Origin: Pseudaminobacter soli (ex Li et al. 2025)
Lineage (GTDB): Bacteria; Pseudomonadota; Alphaproteobacteria; Rhizobiales; Rhizobiaceae
DNA: 64,000 nt
Assembly: GCF_003012705.1 (NCBI RefSeq)
Contig: NZ_PXYL01000009.1
Location: 62,001 to 126,000, forward strand
Direction: 5' to 3'
In this document: piece by piece, positions 25,072 to 34,006 of the stretch
Position numbering within the stretch: position 1 is the first letter of the stretch
Layout: the number at the start of each line of letters is the position of its first letter
Notes under the pieces: generated by a model
What the model saw: the letters and a program-made list of their open reading frames with translations, nothing else
What the model was told of the DNA's origin: nothing
Databases searched by the model: none
Made by a program: the position numbers and the translations under genes

Positions 25072-25893
25072 ATGGGGCTGAGACTCAACCTCGTCATCGG
25101 CGGCGTTCTGTGCGTCCTCATCATCGCCGCTGCGGTGCTGGCGCCTTGGCTGGCGCATTACAACCCGATCATGGACGCAGACCTGATGAATGCGGAGCTG
25201 CCGCCTGACGGGCAATTCTGGTTCGGCACCGACTCGCAAGGCCGCGACGTCTTCAGCCGCATTCTCTATGGCGCGCAGGTTTCGCTCACGGTCGGCATCG
25301 GATCGCAGCTCATCAACACCATCATAGGCCTGATCTTCGGCATTTCGGCCGGCTATTTCGGCGGCTGGTGGGATGATCTCGTCAGCGGCCTGACCAACCT
25401 GATGCTATCCATCCCCTCGCTGATTTTCGCGCTGGCTATCATGGCGGTTCTCGGTCCGGGCCTGCCCAGCCTGCTCATTGCACTCGGCCTTACCAACTGG
25501 TCATGGACCTGCCGGATCGCCCGCAGCTCCACGCTGTCACTGAAGAGCCAGGGCTATGTTCAGGCGGCCAAGACGCTGGGCTATGGCGACGCCCGCATCA
25601 TGGCGACCCAGATCCTGCCCAATATGATCGGCCCGGTGCTGGTCATCGCCACGCTCGGCATGGGCGATGCCATCCTCTCTGAGGCCGCACTTTCCTATCT
25701 CGGCCTCGGCATCCGCCCGCCGCAGCCGAGCTGGGGCAACATGCTGACCGATGCGCGCGAGCTCATCGTGATCGCGCCGTGGGCGGCGATCTTCCCCGGC
25801 GTTGCCATCTTCCTTACCGTGCTCGGGCTCAATCTCTTCGGCGACGGCCTGCGCGATTGGCTGGACCCCCATATGAGGACGCGCCGGGCATGA
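25072..25893 (+). CDS. ABC importer permease, DppC/OppC type
   Basis: Second membrane subunit, 273 aa. It begins MGLRLNLVIGGVLCVLIIAA and has the DppC landmark FWFGTDSQGRDVFSRILYGA, the ATPase-docking loop QGYVQAAKTLGYGDARIMAT, and ends NLFGDGLRDWLDPHMR. The start at 25072 follows GGTGAG; the longer open frame back to 24619 overlaps the first permease and was rejected. The stop overlaps the ATPase start (ATGA at 25890-25893). Confidence 0.93.
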   Translation: MGLRLNLVIGGVLCVLIIAAAVLAPWLAHYNPIMDADLMNAELPPDGQFWFGTDSQGRDVFSRILYGAQVSLTVGIGSQLINTIIGLIFGISAGYFGGWWDDLVSGLTNLMLSIPSLIFALAIMAVLGPGLPSLLIALGLTNWSWTCRIARSSTLSLKSQGYVQAAKTLGYGDARIMATQILPNMIGPVLVIATLGMGDAILSEAALSYLGLGIRPPQPSWGNMLTDARELIVIAPWAAIFPGVAIFLTVLGLNLFGDGLRDWLDPHMRTRRA

Positions 25894-26867
25894 GCGAAGC
25901 ACTTCTCGACGTCAAGGACCTCCGCATCGACATCGTCGCCGGCGGTACGTCGCACAATGCGGTGGAGAATGTTTCCTTCGCGATCGGCAGGGGTGAGACC
26001 TTCGGGCTGGTCGGCGAATCCGGCTGCGGCAAGAGCATCACCGCGCTTGCCATGATCGGCCTGCTCAAACCGCCGCTGATCACTTCGGGCGGTTCGATCC
26101 GCTTCAAGGGTCAGAACCTGCTCGAGCTTTCTGCGCGCGAGATGCGTAAGCTGCGCGGCAACCGCATCGCCATGATCTTCCAGGAACCGATGACCGCGCT
26201 CAATCCGCTCTCGCCGGTCGGGCGGCAAATCGCGGAAATGTTCGTGCTGCATCAGGGCGCGACCTGGCATGAGGCCGAGAAGAAGGCCGTCGAGGCGCTG
26301 GCGAGTGTGCAGGTGCCGGCGCCCGACCAGCGGGTGAAGAACTATCCGCACCAGATGTCAGGTGGCATGCGCCAGCGCGTGATGATCGCCATCGCGCTCG
26401 CCTGCAACCCCGACCTGCTGATCGCCGACGAGCCGACCACCGCGCTCGACGTGACAGTGCAGGCCGAGATCCTGAAGCTCATGCAGGAGCTTTGCGACGC
26501 GCGCGGCACGGCCGTGCTGATGATCAGCCACGATCTTGGGGTGATCGCCAAGATGTGCCGGCGCGTCGGTATCATGTATGCCGGGCATATGGCCGAGGAG
26601 CGGCCGGTGTCGGATGTGTTCCGAACGCCTGCGCATCCCTACACAAAGGGGTTGCTGAGTTCGCTGCCCAGGCTCGGCTCACGCGGCAGCCATGGCCGCA
26701 AGCGCCTGCAGGAAATCGAGGGCGTGGTGCCGTCCATCGCCGATTTTCCCGCGGGCTGCCGTTTTGAGCCGCGCTGCGACCGGGCGTCCGCCATATGCGT
26801 AAAGCAGAAGCCGGTGGAGGTCGATCTCGGCAATGATGGTTTCGTGAGGTGCTTCCACCATGAATGA
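25890..26867 (+). CDS. ABC importer ATPase, DppD/OppD type
   Basis: Nucleotide-binding subunit of 325 aa. The Walker A motif is GESGCGKS, the Q-loop is in [13 protein letters not shown], the signature is SGGMRQRV, and the Walker B end is [12 protein letters not shown]. The C-terminal oligopeptide extension has the Cys-containing [15 protein letters not shown] segment, which in several Dpp/Opp ATPases binds a 4Fe-4S cluster (family knowledge). It overlaps both neighbours by short ATG/TGA overlaps, so the ATPases are translated together with the permease. Confidence 0.93.
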   Translation: MSEALLDVKDLRIDIVAGGTSHNAVENVSFAIGRGETFGLVGESGCGKSITALAMIGLLKPPLITSGGSIRFKGQNLLELSAREMRKLRGNRIAMIFQEPMTALNPLSPVGRQIAEMFVLHQGATWHEAEKKAVEALASVQVPAPDQRVKNYPHQMSGGMRQRVMIAIALACNPDLLIADEPTTALDVTVQAEILKLMQELCDARGTAVLMISHDLGVIAKMCRRVGIMYAGHMAEERPVSDVFRTPAHPYTKGLLSSLPRLGSRGSHGRKRLQEIEGVVPSIADFPAGCRFEPRCDRASAICVKQKPVEVDLGNDGFVRCFHHE

Positions 26868-27828
26868 TTGCCCGGAGCCGCTGCTGCGGGTCGAAGACCT
26901 GAGCGTCCATTTTCCCGTGCAGGGCGGCGTCTTCAGCCGCTCGCGCAGGCTGCTTCGCGCCGTAAACAATGTCAGCCTCAGCCTAAACAAGGGCGAGTGC
27001 CTGTCTGTGGTGGGCGAGTCCGGCTGCGGCAAGTCCACATTGGCGCTCTCCATAGTCGGGCTGCAGGCGCCGACATCCGGCGCGATCTATTTCGAGGGCA
27101 AGCCAATCACGGGTACGGTGCAGCCGTCACGCATGGGGCGCGCCCAGATGGCGCAGATCGTCTTCCAAGACCCCTATGCCTCGCTCAATCCGCGCCAGAC
27201 GGTGTTCACATCGCTGGCCGCGCCGCTGCGGCTGCACGGCATCGAGGCGGGCGAGGTGGAAGGGCGCGTGGAAGAGATGATGCGGCTGGTGGGCCTGAAG
27301 CCCGACCAGGCCAAGCGCTTTCCGCACGAGTTCTCCGGTGGCCAGCGCCAGCGCATCGGCATTGCGCGTGCGCTGGTGCTCAATCCGAGGGTTGTGGTGC
27401 TCGACGAGCCGGTCTCGGCGCTCGATGTGTCTATCCGCGCGCAGATTATCAACCTGCTGTTGGAGCTGAAGGAGCGGCTGGAGCTCTCCTATATCATGAT
27501 CAGCCACGACCTTAGCGTCGTCGAGCATATGAGTGACCGTGTTGCGGTGATGTATTTCGGACAGATCGTCGAGACGGGCCCATGGAACAGCATCTTCGAC
27601 AATCCGACGCATCCCTATACGCGGCGGCTGATCGGCGCGATCCCCGACCCGTTCGCCGAGCTCGCCGGTACGAGCCTGGTGGACGAGGCGAGCGCACCAC
27701 CACCACCGGCCGGCTTCGACTTTTATCCGAAGGAATTCGGCAAGCACGATGTCTATAGCCTGCCGCCGCCCTCGCAACTTGTCGCGATAGATGTCGACCA
27801 CCACGTGCGACTGGTGCCCGCCCATTGA
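26860..27828 (+). CDS. ABC importer ATPase, DppF/OppF type
   Basis: Second nucleotide-binding subunit, 322 aa. Walker [10 protein letters not shown]-loop IVFQDPYASLNPR, signature SGGQRQRIG and Walker [13 protein letters not shown] are all intact. The C-terminal extension is short and ends with a proline-rich DEASAPPPPAGFDF stretch and no clear Fe-S cysteines, unlike its partner. It completes the five-gene importer. The start overlaps the DppD-like gene by 8 nt. Confidence 0.93.
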   Translation: MNDCPEPLLRVEDLSVHFPVQGGVFSRSRRLLRAVNNVSLSLNKGECLSVVGESGCGKSTLALSIVGLQAPTSGAIYFEGKPITGTVQPSRMGRAQMAQIVFQDPYASLNPRQTVFTSLAAPLRLHGIEAGEVEGRVEEMMRLVGLKPDQAKRFPHEFSGGQRQRIGIARALVLNPRVVVLDEPVSALDVSIRAQIINLLLELKERLELSYIMISHDLSVVEHMSDRVAVMYFGQIVETGPWNSIFDNPTHPYTRRLIGAIPDPFAELAGTSLVDEASAPPPPAGFDFYPKEFGKHDVYSLPPPSQLVAIDVDHHVRLVPAH

Positions 27829-28056
27829 GGAGACGGACGGTCTCTCTGCGGCTGCGCCGAGGTGGCCAGTGAGATGTTCCTACCTGCCTTGACCCGCCAA
27901 TGGCTCCTTCCGGTCTTCTTGCGAATTAGACTATTTTGACGAGCTTACTGGGTATTAGCGGATCGGCTTTCACGATGGTCTGCAAAATATAAGTTACAAT
28001 TTCTGTCAAAACGCCGGCACAGGTGACACGCTCTTTGTGGAAATCGGAGACCGCAA

Positions 28057-29103
28057 ATGAGCATCCACCAGACCATCGAAGCGTTGCCCGTTCTGGACTT
28101 TTCCAATTACGGACGCGACCCGGAGTCGGATCGTGAATTGCTTCAAAACCTCGCCCATGCGGCGCGGGAAGTGGGCTTTTTCTATCTGACGGGCCATGGC
28201 GTACACCAGTTGCTCATAGACGAGGCGCTGTCTCTTTCGCGCCGCTTCTTCGCTTTGCCGGAAGCCGACAAGCTCGAGATCGAAATGGTCAACTCGCCGC
28301 ATTTTCGCGGCTACAACCGCGTCGGACAGGAGCTAACCAAAGGCGCGCGCGACTGGCGCGAACAAGTCGATATCGGCTCCGAGGCGCCTGCGCTGCCGCG
28401 CGATCCGTCTTTGCCCGCCTGGACGCGCCTGCAAGGGCCCAATCAATGGCCGAGCGCGCTGCCGGAGCTGAAGCCGGTGCTGCTGCGTTGGCAGGCCGAG
28501 CTCACCAATCTTGCCACGCGTCTCTTGCAGGCTTTTGCGCGTATTCTGGAGCAGGACGAGAACGTCTTCGAGCCGATCTATGCCGGCACGCCGAACCATC
28601 TCATCAAGATCATTCGTTATCCGGGCCGAGACGCCACAGAGAGCGAGCAGGGCGTTGGTGCGCACAAGGACAGCGGCTTCCTGACCCTGCTTTTGCAAGA
28701 AAAGCAGAAGGGGCTGGAGGTCGAGACCGAGGACGGCCACTGGATCGAGGCCGAGCCCAAGGCCGGCACCTTCGTCGTCAATATCGGCGAATTGCTGGAA
28801 ATGGCGACGGATGGCTACCTCAAGGCCACCGTGCACCGCGTTGTCACGCCACCCGCCAGCGCGGACCGTCTCTCACTGGCGTTTTTCCTCGGCGCGCCGT
28901 TCGATGCTGAAATCCCGCTGCTGGAGTTGGCGCCGCATCTCAAGGCGCAGGCCGGGGGCGTCACCCGTGACCCACAGAACCCGCTTTTCCGCACTTCCGG
29001 CCAGAATGCGCTGAAGAGCCGGCTGCGCTCGCATCCCGATGTGGCCCAGCGCCATCACGCCGATCTGCTGGCTGCCCAACCGCAAGCCTCCTCCGCCGCC
29101 TGA
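28057..29103 (+). CDS. Isopenicillin-N-synthase-family 2-oxoglutarate/Fe(II) oxygenase (paralogue 1)
   Basis: Non-haem iron oxygenase of 348 aa with a DIOX_N domain (PVLDFSNYGRD..GFFYLTGHGV) and a 2OG-FeII_Oxy barrel. The iron ligands are H203 and D205 (GAHKDSGF) and H260 (ATVHRVVTPP); Arg271 in RLSLAFFLG fits 2-oxoglutarate binding. GGAGA precedes the ATG. It lies 228 bp after the importer ATPase and 29 bp before the sulfhydrylase-like gene. A second copy follows that gene (30517), and the two share long near-identical segments, so they arose by duplication. The likely role is hydroxylation or oxidative cleavage of an imported amino-acid-like compound; true beta-lactam synthesis is not implied. 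Confidence 0.85.
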   Translation: MSIHQTIEALPVLDFSNYGRDPESDRELLQNLAHAAREVGFFYLTGHGVHQLLIDEALSLSRRFFALPEADKLEIEMVNSPHFRGYNRVGQELTKGARDWREQVDIGSEAPALPRDPSLPAWTRLQGPNQWPSALPELKPVLLRWQAELTNLATRLLQAFARILEQDENVFEPIYAGTPNHLIKIIRYPGRDATESEQGVGAHKDSGFLTLLLQEKQKGLEVETEDGHWIEAEPKAGTFVVNIGELLEMATDGYLKATVHRVVTPPASADRLSLAFFLGAPFDAEIPLLELAPHLKAQAGGVTRDPQNPLFRTSGQNALKSRLRSHPDVAQRHHADLLAAQPQASSAA

Positions 29104-29132
29104 ACCCAAGCCTGATCGAAGGGATAATTGCC

Positions 29133-30455
29133 ATGACGTTCGAAAATCTCTCGGCCGAAACACTCGCTTTGCATGGCGGCCACTGGCGCGCCGACCCGAC
29201 CACGGGTGCGGTGGCCGTACCGATCTATCAGACCACTTCGTACCAGTTCCAGGATACGGGCCATGCCGACCGCCTGTTCGCGCTCGACGAGGTCGGCCAC
29301 ATCTACACCCGCGTCTCGAACCCGACGCAGGAGGCGCTTGAAACGCGGATTACGGCCATCGAAGGCGGGGCCGCGACGCTGGCGTTGTCCTCGGGGCAGG
29401 CTGCATCGGCTTATTCAATACTGAACCTTGCCGGGGCGGGGGACAATATTGTCTCCTCTACCGATCTCTACGGTGGCACCTGGGCGCTGTTCGCAGCCTC
29501 GCTGAAGCACTTTGGCGTGGAGGTGCGCTTCGTCGATCCGTCGGATCCCGAGAACTTCCGCCGCGCCACCGACGCGCGCACCCGCGCTTATTACGGAGAG
29601 TCGCTGCCGAACCCGAAGCTGCAGGTGTTTCCGATCAAGGAGGTTGCCGATATCGGCCGTTCGCTTGGCGTGCCGCTGATCGTCGACAACACCGCCGCGC
29701 CGCTGCTGATCAAGCCCCTGGAACACGGGGCGGCTGTGGTGGTCTATTCGGCCACGAAATATATCGGCGGCCACGGCACCTCGATCGGCGGGCTCATCAT
29801 CGACGGCGGCAACTTCCCCTGGGAGAAACATCCCGAGAGGTTTCCAACGCTCAACCAGCCCGATCCGAGCTATCATGGAAAGGTCTGGGTGGAGGCGGCA
29901 AAGCCTCTCGGGCCGGTAGCCTATGTGCTGCGGGTGCGCACCGTGCTGCTGCGCGACGTGGGCGCCGCGATCAGCCCCTTCAACTCCTTCCAACTCCTGC
30001 AGGGGCTTGAAACGCTGCCGCTTCGTATTCGGCAGCATAGCGAAAACGCCATCAAGGTCGCCGAGTTTTTGCGCGACCACCCGAAGGTGAAGAACGTCAT
30101 CTTCCCTCGCTACCAGACCGGCGAGGACAAGCGCCGCGCCCACGCCTATTTCCGCGAAGGCAGCTATGGCGCGCTGGTCGGCTTTGAGTTGAAGAATGGG
30201 CGAGAGGCGGGACGCTCCTTCATCGATGCGCTGAAGCTCTTCTACCACGTTGCCAATATCGGCGACGCGCGTTCGCTGGCGATCCACCCGTCTACTACAA
30301 CCCATTCGCAGCTTTCGCGGGAAGACCAGCTCGCGACTGGCGTGACGCCCGGCTATGTGCGGCTGTCGATCGGCATCGAGCATCCCGACGACATCATCCG
30401 CGACCTCAAACAGGCGCTCGATGCGGCCGGCGGACAGGTGCTTAAGGCCGCCTGA
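29133..30455 (+). CDS. Cys/Met-metabolism PLP enzyme, O-acetylhomoserine sulfhydrylase-like
   Basis: Fold-type I PLP enzyme of the gamma-elimination/replacement family, 440 aa. Visible are YTRVSNPT (58-65, phosphate and substrate contacts), IVDNT with Asp185, the Schiff-base Lys209 in SATKYIGGHGTSIGG, and the C-terminal RSLAIHPSTTTHSQ substrate-carboxylate loop. Length and the GGHGTSIGG motif match O-acetylhomoserine sulfhydrylases (MetY) more than cystathionine enzymes (about 390 aa). Placed between two oxygenases and before an amino-acid importer, it may act in breakdown of a sulfur-containing or C4 amino acid. That is inference; a plain methionine-synthesis role is possible. Confidence 0.87.
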   Translation: MTFENLSAETLALHGGHWRADPTTGAVAVPIYQTTSYQFQDTGHADRLFALDEVGHIYTRVSNPTQEALETRITAIEGGAATLALSSGQAASAYSILNLAGAGDNIVSSTDLYGGTWALFAASLKHFGVEVRFVDPSDPENFRRATDARTRAYYGESLPNPKLQVFPIKEVADIGRSLGVPLIVDNTAAPLLIKPLEHGAAVVVYSATKYIGGHGTSIGGLIIDGGNFPWEKHPERFPTLNQPDPSYHGKVWVEAAKPLGPVAYVLRVRTVLLRDVGAAISPFNSFQLLQGLETLPLRIRQHSENAIKVAEFLRDHPKVKNVIFPRYQTGEDKRRAHAYFREGSYGALVGFELKNGREAGRSFIDALKLFYHVANIGDARSLAIHPSTTTHSQLSREDQLATGVTPGYVRLSIGIEHPDDIIRDLKQALDAAGGQVLKAA

Positions 30456-30516
30456 CTGCGAAACCAGGTGCACAGCCGCGGTCTCCCCAGCCGCTGCCAG
30501 CAATGGAGGATATGTG

Positions 30517-31551
30517 ATGAGCAGACTGGTGCCGGTGCTTGATCTCAGCCTTATCGAAAAGGGCGGAGCGGAGCGAAAAGCATTCCTGACGGATCTGCGG
30601 TCAGCCGCACGCGATGTCGGTTTCTTATATCTTGCTGGGCACGGCATTTCCGCCGAGCGGATCGGCGGCGTGCTGGCCAGCGCGCGCGAGTTTTTCGCCC
30701 TGCCGGAGCCCGACAAGCTGGCGATCGAGATGATCAACTCATCCCAATTTCGCGGCTATACGCGTACCGGTGGCGAGTTGACGCGCGGCAAGGCCGACAG
30801 GCGCGAGCAACTCGACATCGGCGTCGAGCGCGAGCCAGTGGACCAGCGGCCCGGCCTTCCGGCCTGGACACGGTTGCACGGCCCCAACCAGTGGCCGGCT
30901 GCGCTGCCCAGCCTCAAGCCGGCGCTGCTTTCCTGGCAGGCGGCGGTGACCAATGTTGCGATCCGGCTGCTCAAGGCTTTTGCCCTGTCGCTGGAACAGC
31001 CCGAAGACGCCTTCGATCCCATCTATGCCGGCCAGCCCAACCACCGCATGAAGATCGCGCGCTATCCGGGCCGCGATCGGACCGGCGGCGAACAGGGTGT
31101 TGGCGCTCACAAGGACGGCGGTTTCCTGACCCTGTTGCTGCAGGACGAGCACAGGGGTTTGCAGGTGGAATATGACGGCGAATGGGTGGACGTGGACCCG
31201 ATTCCCGGCACGCTGGTGGTCAATATCGGCGAGCTCCTGGAACTCGCGTCGAACGGGTATTTGCGCGCCACAGTGCACCGTGTCGTGACGCCGCCCGCCG
31301 GCGTGCAACGCCTGTCGGTGCCGTTCTTCTTCGGTGCACGGCTGGATGCGACCGTCCCGCTGCTTGAGCTTCCACCGCATCTGGCCGAGGAGGCGAGGGG
31401 TCCCGCGAGCGATCCCGAAAACCCGCTGTTTCGTGATGTCGGCTTCAACGTGCTGAAGAGCCGCCTGCGCTCGCATCCCGATGTCGCGCGCCGGCACTAT
31501 GCGGATCTTCTTGAAACCGGATTTTCTTCGGCCGCGTATTACGTGATCTAA
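30517..31551 (+). CDS. Isopenicillin-N-synthase-family 2-oxoglutarate/Fe(II) oxygenase (paralogue 2)
   Basis: Non-haem iron oxygenase of 344 aa, paralogous to the protein at 28057. Shared stretches include the LPAWTRL.GPNQWP region and GAHKD.GFLTLLLQ. Iron ligands are H198, D200 and H254, with Arg265 for the co-substrate. It starts at 30517 behind GGAGGATAT. The N-terminal third (LDLSLIEKGGAERKAFL) and the C-terminal ELPPHLAEEARGPAS differ from paralogue 1, and the substrate-facing loop after FGA also changes, so the two probably act on different steps or isomers. A strong terminator follows at 31565, which ends this transcription unit. Confidence 0.85.
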   Translation: MSRLVPVLDLSLIEKGGAERKAFLTDLRSAARDVGFLYLAGHGISAERIGGVLASAREFFALPEPDKLAIEMINSSQFRGYTRTGGELTRGKADRREQLDIGVEREPVDQRPGLPAWTRLHGPNQWPAALPSLKPALLSWQAAVTNVAIRLLKAFALSLEQPEDAFDPIYAGQPNHRMKIARYPGRDRTGGEQGVGAHKDGGFLTLLLQDEHRGLQVEYDGEWVDVDPIPGTLVVNIGELLELASNGYLRATVHRVVTPPAGVQRLSVPFFFGARLDATVPLLELPPHLAEEARGPASDPENPLFRDVGFNVLKSRLRSHPDVARRHYADLLETGFSSAAYYVI

Positions 31552-31564
31552 GTTGTATGCAGAG

Positions 31565-31594
31565 TCTTCCGCACTTAAGCGTGCGGAAGATTTT
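31565..31594 (+). terminator. Rho-independent terminator
   Basis: TCTTCCGCAC (31565-31574), loop TTAAGC, GTGCGGAAGA (31581-31590), then TTTT. The 10-bp perfect stem with a T-run lies 14 bp after the second oxygenase stop. It separates the oxygenase block from the amino-acid importer genes, which therefore need their own promoter in the AT-rich 31595-31700 stretch. Confidence 0.88.
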
Positions 31595-31770
31595 ATGCAT
31601 TTCGAATAAGCAAAATTATAAATAGTAATATACTTTAGGACCCCAAACAAATTTGAACTTTATTTCCTTATTATTCTTCTGGCCTGGCGCTACCGTCCAG
31701 TTGGGTCGGCGAAAGGGGGCGCTGAGCGATCGTTTCGAAACGGCCCGCAACGGAACCAGGAGAAACATCG
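31595..31770 (+). promoter_or_regulatory. AT-rich leader before the amino-acid importer
   Basis: The first 90 bases are markedly AT-rich for this genome, with TATAAA, TAATATACTTT and several A/T tracts. This is promoter-like, but no single -35/-10 pair with good spacing stands out. AGGAG lies just before the ATG at 31771. I see no coding sequence here. Confidence 0.4.
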
Positions 31771-32805
31771 ATGACATTCATTCCGCAGCTCGGCGCTGGC
31801 TGGAGCACGGCGCTCGCCGCTTCGCTGGTCGTGGCAGGCAGCATATTCTCGACCACCAGCTTTGCCGGCCCCACGCTCGACAAGATCAAGGAGCGCGGCG
31901 CCATCAAGGTAGGCGTCGGCACCACGCCGGGCTTCTTCGCGCCCGATGACAACGGCCGCTGGCAGGGTTTTTTCATCGACTATGGTCGCGCGCTGGCGAT
32001 CACCGTCTTTGGCGATCCGGAAAAGGTGGAGTTCACCAATTCATCGCCGCAGCAGCGCCTGCCCGCGCTTCAGGCCGGTGAGTTCGACGTCCTGCTCTCT
32101 GGCGTCACCGTCACCATCAGCCGCGCCTTCCAGCTCGGCTTCCATTTCGGCCCGACCGTCTTCTATGACGGGCAGGGCATTCTGGTGCGCAAGGATCTGG
32201 GCGTGAATAGTGCGGCCGAACTCGACGGCGCCACCATCGGCGTGCAGAGCGGCACCACGGGTGAGCTGAACATCGCCGACTTCTTCCGCAAGGCCGGCAA
32301 GAAGTTCACGCCGGTCACGATCGAGGAGACCGGCGAGTTCATCAATGCGCTGGAAACCAACCGCGTCGACGCGATCACCCAGGACAGCTCCGACCTCGTC
32401 GGCAAGCGCACGCAGCTCAAGAAGCCGGACGACTATGTCATTCTGCCCGAGCGCCTGTCCAAGGAGCCACTGGCGCCGGCGATCGCGGGCGGCGATGACC
32501 GATGGCTGGAAATCGTCAATTGGACCGTCAACGCCACGATCCAGGCCGAGGAATGGGGCATCACCAGCAAGAATGTCGACGAGTTCCTCAAGTCGGAGGA
32601 CCCGGCGATCCAGCGCTTCCTCGGTGTCGATCCCTCGCTGGCGCAGTCCATCGGGCTCGATCCGAAATGGGCCTACACCATCATCAAGGCTGTCGGTAAT
32701 TACGGCGAGATTTTCGACCGGCACCTGAAGCCGCTCGGATGGGATCGTGGCTATAACAGGCTGTGGACCGACGGCGGCCTGCTTTATTCGCCGCCGTTCC
32801 GCTGA
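31771..32805 (+). CDS. aapJ: Polar amino-acid ABC importer binding protein, AapJ-like
   Basis: Periplasmic receptor (SBP_bac_3) of 344 aa. A signal peptide covers about residues 1-33 (ALAASLVVAGSIFSTTSFAG). The mature part has LDKIKERGAIKVGVG, the RWQGFFIDYGRALAI stretch and TIGVQSGTTGE, and ends YNRLWTDGGLLYSPPFR. The long form and the C-terminal NRLWTDGGLLY pattern are those of AapJ/BztA, general L-amino-acid receptors of Alphaproteobacteria. Two permeases follow. The name reflects family resemblance; specificity may be narrower here because of the nearby amino-acid-modifying enzymes. Confidence 0.88.
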   Translation: MTFIPQLGAGWSTALAASLVVAGSIFSTTSFAGPTLDKIKERGAIKVGVGTTPGFFAPDDNGRWQGFFIDYGRALAITVFGDPEKVEFTNSSPQQRLPALQAGEFDVLLSGVTVTISRAFQLGFHFGPTVFYDGQGILVRKDLGVNSAAELDGATIGVQSGTTGELNIADFFRKAGKKFTPVTIEETGEFINALETNRVDAITQDSSDLVGKRTQLKKPDDYVILPERLSKEPLAPAIAGGDDRWLEIVNWTVNATIQAEEWGITSKNVDEFLKSEDPAIQRFLGVDPSLAQSIGLDPKWAYTIIKAVGNYGEIFDRHLKPLGWDRGYNRLWTDGGLLYSPPFR

Positions 32806-32812
32806 GCCGCAC

Positions 32813-34006
32813 ATGAGCGTCGAGGCAAAGCACCAGCCGGGCCTGACAAGGCCCGGCATCGTCCGAAGGACCGCGGCTTGGTGGGGCGCCTGGCCGGTTG
32901 CGCAAATGCTTGTCGTTGCTGCCGTGATCGCGCTCGTCTACCTGCTCGGCGCCAATGCATCGGCCACCATGCAGCGGTTGGGCATTACGCCCGGCTTTGG
33001 CTTCCTGAGCCACAGCGCCAATTTCGAAATCGGCGAGTCGGTCATCGCGTTCAAGGCGGGCGATCCTTACGTGCGCGCGATCCTGGCCGGCCTCCTCAAC
33101 ACCGTGAAGGTGGCTGCGTTCGGCTGCGTGCTTGCCACCATTCTCGGAGTGGCGCTCGGGATTGCCGGCCTCTCAGGAAATGTCCTGCTGGCGACGCTTG
33201 TGCGCTGGTATGTAGAGATCGTTCGCAACACGCCGCTGCTACTGCAGCTGTTCTTCTGGATCGCGCTGGCTAAAGCTCTGCCGCCGCCACGACAGGCGCT
33301 GTCGGCCCTCGATGCGCTGTTTCTCAGCAATCGCGGCGTCTATGTCCCGGCCATCATGGCCGAGAATTTTACGCCGCAGACATTCTGGCTGCTCGGCTTG
33401 ATCGCGGTCTCCTACGGCTTATTCCTCTTCGCCGCGTGCCGCCGCAGCAGGCTCGGCATGCGGCGGGGATTACTTGCGACGCTGGTGCTACTGATCGCTA
33501 CCGGGTTTGCACTGCCGGCCACCGGCGCCTCGATCGGCTTGGAGCTGCCGGTCCTTTCCGGCTTCAACATTCGAGGCGGTCACAATCTCACACCCGAGTT
33601 TGCGGCACTGCTGGCTGGCCTGACGGTGAAATTCTCTGCAGCGATCGCCGAGATCGTGCGCGCCGGCATCCAGTCGGTCGATCGCGGCCAGTGGGAAGCC
33701 GCGCGAGTACTGGGGCTGCACAACGGCCAGATCATGCGCCTGGTCGTGCTTCCGCAGGCGTTGCGCGTCATCACGCCGCTGACGACGTCCAGCTATCTCG
33801 ATCTCACCAAGGATTCGAGTCTCGCGGTCGCGATCGGCTATCCGGACCTCGTCAGCATCATCAACACCACCGCCAATACGACCGGCCAGTCATTTGAGGC
33901 GCTGGCCATCCTGATCGGCGTTTATCTCGCGCTCAACCTGTCGGTCTCGTTCCTGATGAATGTTTACAACCGGCGCGTGGCGCTGAAGGGAGTGCATGTC
34001 CGATGA
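32813..34006 (+). CDS. aapQ: Polar amino-acid ABC importer permease, AapQ-like
   Basis: Inner-membrane subunit of 397 aa. The N-terminal region has GFLSHSANFEIGES, followed by the His/Glu/Gln permease start RAILAGLLNTVKVAAFGCVLATILG. There is a long insertion between helices (about residues 175-265), as in AapQ/BztB. The ATPase-docking loop is QWEAARVLGLHNGQIMRLVVLPQA. The start at 32813 lies 7 bp after the receptor stop. It overlaps the next permease by 4 nt (ATGA at 34003-34006). Confidence 0.88.
   Translation: MSVEAKHQPGLTRPGIVRRTAAWWGAWPVAQMLVVAAVIALVYLLGANASATMQRLGITPGFGFLSHSANFEIGESVIAFKAGDPYVRAILAGLLNTVKVAAFGCVLATILGVALGIAGLSGNVLLATLVRWYVEIVRNTPLLLQLFFWIALAKALPPPRQALSALDALFLSNRGVYVPAIMAENFTPQTFWLLGLIAVSYGLFLFAACRRSRLGMRRGLLATLVLLIATGFALPATGASIGLELPVLSGFNIRGGHNLTPEFAALLAGLTVKFSAAIAEIVRAGIQSVDRGQWEAARVLGLHNGQIMRLVVLPQALRVITPLTTSSYLDLTKDSSLAVAIGYPDLVSIINTTANTTGQSFEALAILIGVYLALNLSVSFLMNVYNRRVALKGVHVR

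Noticed and set aside
28057-31551. Beta-lactam biosynthesis cluster
   Set aside because: The oxygenases belong to the broad IPNS-like family, but there is no ACV synthetase or expandase, so antibiotic synthesis is not supported.
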